From: Toxoplasma gondii ME49
Lineage: Eukaryota > Apicomplexa > Conoidasida > Eucoccidiorida > Sarcocystidae
Length of the DNA: 64,000 nucleotides
Assembly: GCF_000006565.2 (NCBI RefSeq)
Contig: NC_031472.1
Span: forward strand, 2,412,227 to 2,476,226
Direction: 5' to 3'
In this document: in pieces, positions 13,801-25,300 of the stretch
Numbering within the stretch: position 1 is the stretch's first letter
Layout of the letters: each line of letters begins with the position of its first letter
Made by a program: the position numbers and the translations under genes
Notes under the pieces: generated by a model
Told to the model about the DNA's origin: nothing
What the model saw: only the letters and a program-made list of their open reading frames with translations
Databases searched by the model: none

Positions 13801-14076
13801 AGCAGGGACTGGTGATGGCTTTGGTGCATCTTGTGTCCTGAAGAGCTCTGCATTTCTTACACGTATATGGGTCATGTCGTCACCGCTGGCAGAGAAGAGT
13901 TTACGCGACGCCTCTTCCGCAACAACCTGGTCACGGTGTGGTAGAGAAGTTCTTTCCTGGACAGAGCGATCCGTGCTACTTGTTAGTCTCTTTTCTCTCG
14001 TGAAGGATACGGAACCGTCTGGCGAGTGAGGCCCTGAGCGACGCTGCATTGCTGGCTGCTCGGCTCCTCCGTTCAT
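169..14076 (-). CDS. Giant cullin-family ubiquitin ligase scaffold (3' end partial)
   Basis: Scaffold of a cullin-RING E3 ligase: the N-terminal repeats bind a substrate adaptor, the C-terminal part binds the RING protein and is neddylated. Exons in transcript order, read from splice sites: 14076-12655, 11916-10852, 10270-9234, 9116-9090, 8939-8785, one near 8705-8600 whose phase I could not join, 7195-6798, 5971-5357, 4927-3191, 2547-2345, 1998-1521, 1250-169. Family blocks appear in the canonical order: cullin-repeat helices (14-5.4 kb); DRETFCSLFRLRLARRLL, the usual KDVFExxYKxxLAKRLL site (about 4.85 kb); KLRQMFEDL; KFTEFYKARFAERRLTW and ILLLFN (2547-2345); the winged helix LSMQEISTHTGL (about 1.97 kb); IVRILKRHRRLSH, whose Lys codon at 948-950 is the expected NEDD8 site; and KKRLESLVEREF near the end. 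Coding sequence exceeds 2,700 codons against about 750-800 in typical cullins, because of Ser/Glu/Arg-rich insertions. The start ATG follows non-conserved sequence and is a guess. The last exon ends in the donor GTAAGT after ...ERD, so at least one more exon follows. Cullin family is secure; the paralogue (CUL1/3/4) is not. Confidence 0.87.
2191..2207. repeat. (AT)n microsatellite
   Basis: Short AT dinucleotide run within a wider TA/CATA-rich patch (about 2160-2250). It lies in the cullin intron between the exons ending at 2345 and beginning at 1998. Confidence 0.9.
5173..5193. repeat. (AT)n microsatellite
   Basis: Run of about ten AT units, followed by an A-rich stretch and preceded by a TGCATGCATGCATG block near 5150. 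It sits in the cullin intron between the exons ending at 5357 and starting at 4927. Confidence 0.9.
7853..7881. repeat. (AT)n microsatellite
   Basis: About fourteen AT units, immediately followed by the small direct repeat GGTACCGGTACC. Located in the long cullin intron upstream of the exon at 7195-6798. Confidence 0.9.
11926..12145 (-). other. Long polypyrimidine tract before cullin exon 2
   Basis: On the cullin sense strand this stretch is almost continuous TCTTC/CTCCT sequence leading to the acceptor CTACAG used for exon 2. It can also be read as a poly-Ser open frame. I treat it as intron because the exon-1 donor (CTG|GTAGCG at 12654) and the CAG acceptor at 11917-11919 join in phase, and cullin-like helices resume only after it. 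Confidence 0.45.
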
Positions 14077-17000
14077 TGCGCTTGGCGGTGACGAAGAGTG
14101 AGAGTTGCGCTGACGGCCGAAAGAAAAACGAAAAGGATCGGATGGGATGGGTGGACGCGACGTAAAACAGAAGGGAGAAAGAAACGGGAGGAGCTCCGGA
14201 ATTAGGTAAAGGATGCGAAAGGGCGGGAAGAGATCCACGGTGAGGGAGCACAATGGACAAAAGAAGCAATACTGCAACCGGACACAAATATGAATCGCCA
14301 AAGTACCGCCTTAGGGTGGGGTATATCCGTGAATCGCAGCTTTCCAACAATTATGTACTACTCAAGGAATGACCGCTTCTGATCGGTTGATACAGAATAC
14401 CCGTCCTAACACATTTTAACAGAGATTAATATAGCATAAGATAGCTGCTTTGGTGCGGCGGAGTTGGAAGAACAACAGAAGCAGGCCAGGCAGTTTGACT
14501 ATACGCAGTAGAACTTGAACAGAGGGACACAACTCAAATAGAATGTTTGCGCCGTCGTTGACCGAACGGGAACCAGGGTGCTAGGAAGATCCGAGTAGGA
14601 TTCGAGACACATCAGAAAGCACGGTTACTGTGTCTGATTGCGCAAGCGCCTATCGTTGATTTCCGAACTCCAATCATGCCTTGACAAACCGACAAGGTTC
14701 AGTTGGTGCAGAGATTTCTGCGCATGCACGGTTGTCAATATGCATACATACACACATTTACGCACTCTGCAGCCTAGGGTTCTGTATCTAAATGTAGCCA
14801 CAGAGAGAGTCGAGTGCATCCGAGGAATCCAAATTGTCATCTTTTGTTGAGCAGAGATCTAGCAAGGCCAAATAGGTGGTGGAAAACTTGCAGCCGTGCT
14901 TCATGTGCGGCCATGAAATTGTCTCATTCTTGATGTCAATCGAGAGAACGGAACACTGTCGCAGGGGCTAAACAATGCAGCGAACCAACAGATATAAATC
15001 ATTGACTGTCGGGCAAGGCGAGCGCGACCGGAAAACCACCAAAAGGGAAACTCTTTATCAAGTACCTCACAAAGAGCAGAGACTCCTTCTTCCGGCTTAA
15101 GAAAAAAGTGCATTTGGCTCTCCAATAACCATTCTTAAACGACTTTTCTGGAACTCCGAGTGGGAAACGTGCAAGCATCATGACCGGTGGGAGATCATGC
15201 AATGGGAAAGGACCGAAAGTCGAACATATGCGGCCCTACAGAGCTTCTGCATACCATCAGTTTCAAATGAAACGTACCAGATAAACATGCTTGCATGAGA
15301 AAAACAGTTGCACTTTATGAAGAGCTCGTCAAGACGAAACAAACCAGACACAGCCACTTTCGTCAGAGAGTTTGTTTGGAGGGTCTATCATACGTAAATG
15401 CGTCAGATGTTGAGGAAAGAGTGTGACAGGCATGACAACTATTTATGCCCCTAGTGCACTAATACTGGAGAAACAACGCGGCGAAAACCAAAATATGATT
15501 CTTTGGGGCACAAACACCAATTCGTGTTCTAGGGCGAATCTGCAGGAAACCACACTTCAGACCTGCATTACGTTGTGTCACCAAGACGATTGTACTAGGC
15601 ATTGCCCGGGTGCTTGCACATACACAACAGAATACGTGAACTTGTCGGATAAAGCGCGAAAGGAAAATGTTTTTTTATCAGGGTGAAGTATCCGTGTCCA
15701 ACGATGTTTTTGTCAATGCCGGCGCTCGAGGTACTTGCCTGTTTTGCTGTGGGTTACTTTTTTTCAAACTGGTTCACGCCATGTTCTGTCAGCATTCTAG
15801 TTTGATGTGCTCTCCAACGTTTATTCGCAGTAACGGAGATCCTTTCCACAACCATTCGCAGTTTTTCTGTGTTTTGCCCGATCATTTAATGCAACGTTGA
15901 CGAGGCGTGCGTGGGGAGGTGCGGCGGAGCAACAGGCACGTAGGGAAGAAGCGTTTTTGTCGACCTGGCACTCTTCCCTAAGATCCTAAACGAAAGGAAT
16001 ACTCTTTGCCTCCCAAACGGAATCGGTTGACCTTTGTGATTAGAGGAATGGAAAGCGTTAGGAGTTACGAAGAGGCACTTTTCCGAACTTGTCAGGCGGG
16101 GTCGGTGAGCATTCCTGTTCCCACTTGCAAAGCTGTACCACAAGAGGTTGTCTAAGCGGCATGCGCTCTGCAGACTGGGTTTCGAACTTGAGACACGTTG
16201 GGATTTACTGCTTGAGGAAGAAGCAAGGCAGGCCACGACAAACTGTGCCACAGCGTTTGTCGATCAACTTAAAGTGTGCAGGTCATTGATAGACGGCCCT
16301 ATATTTCCAATCATTGGGCACCACCCAACCACCCTGACGTTGCACTAGATCATAAACGATGCTTTATTTGCAAGTGCTCGACTTCCAGATCTGGGTCATC
16401 GAATTTCATTTCAAACCTGTCCACGCTACAGTTGCACTACGTTGAATCAATATCATTCACTCTGCTGTGTTTGCAGAACTTACATTTTCAGGATTCGCAA
16501 AGTAGCTAGGGGTTGGTTTGCTTCCGCTATTCGCACCGTTCATTTCCACACGATCTTGGAACATGTGTTTCTCTAGAGGGATGGACGAAATGCTTTTCGC
16601 GGTGAGAGGCTACACTGAGAACGCATCCTCCTTTCAAAAAACAGGAGCGGATCGCGTTTTACTCACCGAAAGTGAAGGAAGCATGTCTCCAGCTGCGCAA
16701 ACCTGAGCCTGCCGCTTGCAGTCTCTGCATGTGCTTGTCTTTGCACATTATAGACATTCACAAGGGCGCTGCACCCAACGATGCCGCATAGAACAATTAC
16801 CCGAAACAAATTCTTCAACTAGTGCCAGGCATTTGCACAAAGAGGCAAATCATCAAACTTGGATGAGTCAGCGACCGGGAACACGCCACCTACCGTGGAT
16901 CTGTCAAACTCAATGCAAGAGAAATGATAAGTCATGCAATCGAAATGAGAAACGCTACTGTAAAAAATCCGTGGCTGTCTGCTATTACAGTGTATTTTTC

Positions 17001-19341
17001 CGTGAACACTGCCATAAAGTTGTCACTGCAGTCATGGAGTATGAAGTGTGTACGTTACTTATTTTATATAGCAAGACACCGGTACGGCGTCGCACTTTGC
17101 CCATCCTGACTAGTTTATCCAGAATCTCTTCTTACGCCTAGTCGAAAATTCTCCAAGCAGCGCATCCACGTTCTACATGGCCTTCTTGCAGGCTCCATTA
17201 GTGGTTTCGAGATTCTTCACCGCGTTTTCACTGTGGTACCTGCCCCCCCAATCCAGTAATGACGACGTGTGTTTCCTGATGTAGATTCAAAAAAGGAACA
17301 TGTTACCGTCTAGTCACGTTCGTTTTGTGTTGAAGGTTTGAGTGTATTTTGTCCTCGTCACACTGTCTGGTTCGGTGCTTTTCGACAATTACCTGTGAAG
17401 TTGTGATGGACCTGCGCACGCACTCTTGTGAAGCTGATCTAGTGTTGAGCGCCCCCAGCAGCCCTAGCTTAACACTTACGCGCAACTGGTTCTATAGATC
17501 GATCCCGGTGGCTGCAGCGAGAACAGTAGTTGGGTTCGACCCCTCACGAAAAATCAAAAGGGTTGTTTTTGCGTCCAGCTAATGATAATGGTTGGAGGTG
17601 CCTTCTCGCATCGTCTCCTCCTTTGCGAGTACTCCTGAATTTTATAGCTAAGGGCAAGCACATGCACGTATATGCTTATACTGCACACAAAATGCGACTG
17701 AACACCGTGAGCAGGTATTTTTGTAAATACAAGTATCTATGCAAATACGTCGACAAGTATGTATTACTGCGGCACGTAGCATTGGTGCTTGGGGATGTTC
17801 AAATATGTTGCCCTTTTTAGTTTCTTCTCCTTGCCTCTGCGGGGAAGAATAAGAGAAGTGACACCATAATTCCACTCTGCGAGAAGCCTTCAGTGCAACT
17901 GAAAACACGGCAAAATCCCATTAGAACATACAGAAGCCAGGCATCACAAGCCAGTGCGTTAGGCAGCAGAGCACAAAACTAGCGGATGCCGCTCGTGAAG
18001 CGTACGCTCACAGAAGCAGCGTTTGTGAACAGTAGACCTATATGCATGTTACTTCCCGCGTGTCCACATGTGTCCTGGATGCATTCACTAAATATAAGCT
18101 TTGTCGTGAAGGCAGGGCGTCTCAAAACACGATACAGACACGACAGTCAGTGGCACAAAGCGGCGTAAAGTTCTAGCCATCAACCAGAGCACAGACCTCA
18201 CAAGCATCCTAGTCATCTCGCTGTGTAATGAGAAGGGACAGATTCAAAAAAAGTAGCTCCTACCGTTTAGCCTTGAAAGTTTCTTACAGTGAGACGCAAA
18301 AGTAGCAAGCCAGTCCGAGAGTATAGCACTCTGGTGGGTGAACTCACGGATACTAGGGAAACTCTGTTGACAAGGGGACCAAATATTGGGAGCAAAGCTA
18401 ACAAGAAACGGCCGTTATTCTCTCCCTTCCTCAGCGACAAATTCCGAGTCGGTTCTTCCGCATGATCCGACAGCTGTACCATTCCAAGCTGAACAAGCTT
18501 GTACTGTTCAACGCAATGGAAAAAAGACGGTCACCATCGGCGCGATGCTGGGCCGAAGCAAGCGAGTCACGTGACAACTGCCACTGTTATTCTTGCGGTT
18601 CGGAAGGGTATTGAACAGCTTAAAAAAGGCTGCACTGCTGACTGAAAACCATGAACCCTTTCCGCGAAAATTGTACGCAAAGAAAAATTTCAAACACCAT
18701 CTTTGTGCCCTCTTTGTTTTCCACTCTCCTCATGCAAACAGACGTGCACACCGACGGCTGCACCTTCAAAACAATCTCGCATCAGAGTTGCGGACACCAC
18801 TGCTGTGAGAGTGCCTGTCATGGTATCCTTATTGGAGGAAGGGCCCTGGACGAAGAAACCTCCTGATAAAGCGAATCAACGGACTCATTTGCTCTATCGT
18901 ACGAAACCATCTAGCTATTCAAGTGACCAAACGAAAAGAAAGCAGCAGTACACACCAGACGCCTCCGTAGGTTACTTCCCAGGCGAGAGGTGCTCACAGC
19001 CGCTACCGCAGAGTGTTCTCGTCAGAATCAATAATGTGCCAGAGTCCTGAGGGCGGCGTCGTACTAGATCTCACTAATTAGCATGCCGAAGCCGCAGCAG
19101 CGACTGTTTCGCTGTACCCAACACGCATCAGAACCTTCGCTACCAGCATTGTTGTCCTTCCGCGCCTCTACGGTCCAGCCATATGCAACATGGCTCTCCA
19201 GCAACGCCACCCGCTCTACAAAGGTGACCCGCAGGCACGGGATACGCTGCAAGCTGACTGACGATAGCTGGAGTCTGTGTTTTACGGGTTCGGTGGAAGC
19301 GACCTTCCTGCTGTATGTTGGGAAGCTGCGCCCTTTGTGTC
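14077..19341. other. Gene-poor spacer between cullin and the large unknown gene
   Basis: It should contain the cullin promoter and 5' leader at its left end and the 3' UTR of the next minus-strand gene at its right end. Open frames are all short (below about 165 codons), switch strand and frame, and none shows a recognisable family motif or a chain of in-phase splice sites. No tRNA, rRNA or tandem array was seen. A non-coding RNA gene cannot be excluded by reading alone. Confidence 0.5.
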
Positions 19342-22300
19342 TCAGGGCACCTCTTTGTCCGTGGTGGCGGAAGGCTCTCGAGAGTTGCGAACCCCAGCAA
19401 GGGCATGCATTGCGTCGACACCTTCGGGTTCGCATCTGCCCGTTTCATCCTCGGTTCCATTTCGCAGGCCTGAGTCTGGCTTCGCCTCCCGCCAGCGGGC
19501 TGGCAAGACACGCTGACTACCAACGATGCGACCTTTTTGATTCCAAGGCTCCCACTTGTCTGTTTCGCTAGACACATCTTCAGTGGCACCTCGCGTCCAC
19601 CAAAGGAAGGTTCCTTGTCGGAACGGTCCCGCGAGACGGTTCAACCAGCTTCCATTATCATCGTGCAAATGGTTACCATCGACGCAGTCTCGCTTCTGCG
19701 TGGAGATGTCTCCCTTAACATGAGGGCGTGCCCCTTCGAGGGGGCGCCACACATGTCTGGTGCCGCTCCGACTTACGCAGCTCTCCTCGCTTTCTGCCCT
19801 TCTTTCTCTCCCGATGCTTCTTCCATCCAAGATCTTCCGCCCATCGTCCGCCGGTAGTACACCTAGATCAGCTCCCAGGGACTTGTCTCTTCTTCGAGGT
19901 GCTGGCGCTGGTGTCCTGCGTTTAGCTTCGACCACCCGAATCGTTCCACTATCTCCTGTTTGTATTTCGTCTTCTGGAGTAGCGGTGCCACGGCGCGAAC
20001 CAGTGTTGGTGTCCCCACGAGAAGCTGTTCTGTTTCTCTCGCACTCTACACTTCGTCCTCGGCCTTCTACTCGTCCGTCAGGCGACTTGGACACCTCATT
20101 ACTCGGAGCATTTCCACGGGACTCTTTTTTGGAGTCCTGTTGAATCTCACTGACACCACCAAATCTGCTTGTGCTATGCCCGCACTTCCAATGCTGTTCT
20201 GTTTCTAAGTCTTTCTGCCGTTTGTCCTCCGTGGCCAAGTGCCTGCCCGTGCTCGAGGCCCCTGCTGATGATCCCACTGAAATCGCGACTCGCTGACAGT
20301 CCTTACACTTCATCGGATCAATGATGTTCTGCTCGTCTCCACAAACCTCTTCGGAGGATCGTGCGGTAGCTCTCTCGGATGCGCCATCACCCTTTCCTTC
20401 CCTCTCCATTGTCGTCATTTCATCCAAATCGTTGGTCGAGGGCAAGCTGCCGCCACAGGACGACCGCGTTCCGTCGGCCTCAGAGAGCTGTGATGTTACC
20501 GTCGACGTGGATGGCGTCTCGGTGCTCGACGTGTCTAGGAAGGCCAGACAGTCTGCAAAACTGCGCTTGCCAACACTGCCATAGAGTCCAGAGACCCTTG
20601 TTTCGCGAGCAACGCCGTCAGCGAACTTAGACCAAGCCACCGGCTGGGCAACAGACCGTCTGCCCACCAGAGGGCACCCCGCGCGAGCACGCGTCGAGCC
20701 CTGAGGCACCAACGGGCCTGCACGGCTCCGAGCAGTACTCACATGCATGTGCACCCAACGCGATGGATCCCCAGAAACGATACACTGCTGGTTAGCGTCT
20801 TCACCAGGACGCGTGGGCGAACCGTGGCCATCGTCGTCTGGGACCTGCTTATTGAACGAACCGGTGGGTTGAAGGCGACTGGCTGCAGGGGCCGGAGAGG
20901 CCGAACCTCGTGGAACGGGTTCCTCAGAGTCTACCTGTAAGGATCCCTTCCAAAAACCGAAGCTGAACTGTTTAGATTCTTGTGCCTGAGAGTCAACAAT
21001 CGCGTTGGGATTTTCAATGCCCCCGTCGGCGACGCTGCGGTCACTGCCCTCCGCGTCAGCCGACACATGGCTCCAGAAGGCGGAAGCAAAGATAGCGATG
21101 GGTGAAGCCTGAGAGCAGCAGGAAGCGACAAGAAGCAGATGCGGCAGAACGAAAGCGAGTGGGAGAAGCTATCAGCAGGAAGGGATGCGTGCCCAGCAAA
21201 TTGGAACGAACTTGTACACACAAGTGTGAAAGAGCGAGCATGAAACTAAAAAGGCGCACCGTTTTCAGCCGGATGTTGAGGAAAGTAAAACCGATAAGGT
21301 TCATCGCACATTTCGTATTGCTAGTTGCTGTGCACGAACTGGGGTATATCCTTCAACTATTCACTTTTCTAATTCGATGCAGGCTATCTCCAGTCACCAT
21401 CCACGTAGTCTCACTTCGGTCTTTCGACACCTCAAACGAATCAGGGCTACCAGCACGGAGAGTTCTTTAATTTAGTGAAACACTCAAACCAACGAAAAGC
21501 GCGAGAGAAGTGACAATGGTGCCCCTCTAGCAGGCATGAGTGTCTCTTTTACGGCTTACACGATTTCTCGACTTGTTTCTGGCGTCCGCAGAGCCCGTAG
21601 GTTTTTCAGATGGATTGACAAAAGCCACAGAATTGCCTCGTGTTGGAGACCGCCGCATGGGCTGGAACAGAAGAAACTGCATGAACGAGGACAGGAAAAA
21701 CGGAAGCAGCTTTTCACAGTTAGAAAGTACTCAGCGCTTCAATGCAGGAAAAAGCATGTGCAAACGAAGTTCCGAACAGAGCGATGCTAAAGATTACGTG
21801 ACCGTCCATATGTAGACCTGTATGTGAAGACGCGTGTGCAGCGGCGGATTCACGCAGCCAGTCACCGTAACACGAATGTCTTGAAGTTCGCTTCGCATCC
21901 ACTCACACGTGTACTATCAAGAACTTCTGTATCGCATACCATAAGGTACTATTCTCACACGGTATGCACAAAAGCGGAGACGCTTCATATGTTACCACGG
22001 AGTGGGCTACTAAAATAATTTTCCCCCACACCATTCTCACCGGCCACGTACCTGATTGGCGTTCTGTTCTCTGTCCTTTTTTCGACAGCCTCCTGCCGCG
22101 GTTGCATCATTCTGAGTGAGTGCACCTGGGTTTGAACTGAGAACAATTCGTCGGTGGCCCCTGCCGCATGTAGCTCCTCGAACGGCGCTTCTTCCCGAGC
22201 GCAAAGTGTTCTCGTCGACGACCGTCCCTCTATTGTCTCGTGCTCTACCTCTCACGACCAATGTCGCCGTTGTGGCTCCTTCGGTCATACGGATCAGCTC

Positions 22301-25300
22301 TGCACCTTCTTTCTCCCCGTCACTTTCATCTTCCCTAGGGGCGCTGGACATTCCTCCTGCCGAGGGCGTGGACATCCCTCGAGCTCCCGGGGCTCTTCGG
22401 CCACGATTGTCGCCCAGTTCGTTTTCAGCTACTTCAACCTCACAAACGTCCCTGCCATCACCTGGTGGAAATCCGTTCGAAGTGGCAATTGAACTAGCCC
22501 TTTGCGGCAGCAGAGGCGTGGAACAAACGGACGAAGGAGAGGATCGTGTTGTTCGTGAAGGGCCAGCCACAGACCTGCCTGAAGGCGAACTTGCAGGTGG
22601 AAGCGACGGCGTTTTGGTAGGACTTGCACAAGAAGCGGTCCGAAAATTGTCTGTGCGGCTAGCAGACACAGAGCTGCTTGACGAGAGAGAGGACGTGGTG
22701 CCGACAGCCACGTAGGCTTCTAGCGAACCGCGCTGCAGGCTCCACGCGTCTGTAGTGCTTCCCTCCTCCTCTCGGTCGGTGCCGGGTTCTTGTTTCATCT
22801 CTTTTAGGACCTTGCTAGACTCCGAAAGCGCATCTTGTGTGTTTCCTTCATTCCTCTCCGCTTCTGATTTATCCGCGTTATCACCGCCTGTTAACGGATA
22901 CACTCCAGCTGCAGAAAAAACAAACAACACAGGAGCTGTGGTCTTTCATGTATAGCGCTCTGCGCTCTCGCAGCCGTTGCGTGTGCAATCAGGGATGAGG
23001 GTTTCTGTGCCCGCTCTAGAACGTCCTTTATTCTTGAGAAAATTCGTTGTGCATGCTGCGTTGGTCAGAGTACCTAGCAACGCCTTCGCTTCCACTTGCA
23101 TCCTGGTCCTACCGTCTCCTATTCCAGTGGATTCTTCCTTGTCCTCTCTGCCTCTGCTAACTCGGGGTGTGCATTTCCCATGCAGCGAGTCTGCGTTTCT
23201 GCATCGAGACAGAGGAGCGGAGACGACCCCTCCAGCGTCCTCCAATGATTCTTCCTCATCTCTGTGTTCTGTTGTGACAACGAAGCGGACACTTTGCTCA
23301 CTTGAAGTAGGGGCCTCTTTGCCTCCTTCCGGCGCATGAGTAACCAAAGCAATCGATCCCGCCTCGCTATCAGTCGGACGTGGGGCACCGGGGAACCGTT
23401 CTTGCGGAAAGGAAGAAAGACGAGTTATATCACGACGGTGAGAGTGTGAAGACGACCGCGAAGCACTCTGAGGCACTGACGAAGATTCTGATACTACAAT
23501 GTTTGAGCTGGACATTCGGCATTGTTTAGGATCCCCCAGGAGGATAGATTCGAAGCTGCTAGCAATCTGTGCATGCAGCAGTGCACGTGAATGCGCGTGG
23601 CCATCTGTCGCGGCTTCGCCTGCGTCCTTCTCCATGTTCCGGTCTTCACACAGGGCTACTGACGCGCTTGCAAGTGCACGGCCAGGAGACGGAACAACAG
23701 ACGATGGATGAGAATCTGGGGAATCACAGGATGTGAGAGAGGATGGTGAGGAAGTGAAGCACGTTTGCATCACTGCTAGAAGCGGTTCTTCCAGGGGTGC
23801 AAGTGTGGTGTCTTCCTTGTCGCCAGTCGAACTTCCCTCTCGGCCGTTCACTTCTGTGTGTCTCCTCCTGTCCCCGCGCGCCCTACGTCCGGCGCTCTTC
23901 TTCAGCCGTCTTCTCGCGTCTCCTTTATCTTCGTCAGTAGCCGTCCGAGAATCGCTTGAGCAGCTCGAGCGCGGATGGGGAGAGAGGTCCCGCAGCTGCA
24001 TTGCATCTGTCTGTTCGTTTTCGTTGTGTTCCCTTTGGGGTTTGCCTTCCTCCCGCACTATGACTAGAGTGTCGCACCGAGCTCCCTCCGGACTGCGGCA
24101 AGTGTCCCGTGTCTTGTCTTGGTAATTTCCTTCCTTTTCGCCGAGCTCGCTGTGTTCCGTCTTCTCCTGTGCATCGCCGTGAATGACACTCGCGCAACGC
24201 ATGACTGGATTCTCAGCTTCCTTTGTCGTCAGGAGGCCCCTGTTTCCCTCTTCCAACTCCTTTTCGAGAATGGTGCACACGCGAGCAGTGAAGAGACTAG
24301 TAGAACAACGGACGACGCGGGAGGAAATAGGAATCCTTAGCAGCGGCACCCGGGTGTCAGGACAGCCGGAGGCACGCGGAATCGAAGTCTTGTCTCTCCC
24401 ACCTTTCGCGAGCTGGACGGGACGGGCCAGAGAAATGGTCTGAGGTGCCAACGAGGATGCTGTGGTTCCATCGCTTTGCGGAAGATCCTTTCGTGCTTCC
24501 CTGCAGGTCTGAAAAGGCCTCCCTCTTCGGTCTAGCAAACGTATGGGCGATTTCTGAATAACGCATCCTGGTTTGCGAGCGAAGTCGCAGGCTCCACGTT
24601 CGGGGCTGCCTCCATTCTCTGAATCCTGGAGGCGCTGTGGCACGACTCGCGGTCTCCCAGGAGCTCCTCTCGCATCGCCCGTTGTCCTGTCTCCAAACGC
24701 TTTGCGGCACCTGCCTCTCTCTGTGGCTGCGGTCTTGCACGACGAGCCAAAGACGAGCGGGGGTCCGACAGTGCATGAGTGTTCTCGGCTAGTTGCGACC
24801 AGTTGGAGGCCAGACGAACAGGAGTTGTTCTTCTTAAGGAAGCTCTCGATACTCTCGCGTGCGTCTTGCACCGGTGTCAGATTGAGAGGGGGCACCCGAA
24901 CTAGAGGTTTTAGCTTCCGCGACGATATAGGGGAACGCGACTTCGTCCTTGTTTCCGCAGGGATCCGCATGCGCGCAGACGCCTCCCCCAGAGACTGTTT
25001 TCTCTGTCCACCGTGAACGTGAACAGAAGGTAAAGAGCCAGGATGCAGCATCCCCCGGTCGCTCTCCTCAGGATCCCTGCGTAACGCCATGTCTCTCCCG
25101 TCATGCGACTCTTGGCTTGTGCCCCCGCCTTTCGCGATATCTGTTTTTATTGCTTTCCCCTCATCTAGTCCTTTTTTCTCTGCTTCATCTCCACCGTCTT
25201 TCGTCACCTCCCTGCTGCTGACCACCTCGAGATCCCTCGCTTTACTCTCCGCATTGTCTCCTGAGGCCGGTTTCCACTTCGCGATCTCCGGCACAGGTGA

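Noticed and set aside
17530..17545. tRNA B-box-like string GGGTTCGACCCC
   Set aside because: The flanking bases do not form a five-pair T stem, and no matching A box or acceptor stem lies about 60 nt upstream.
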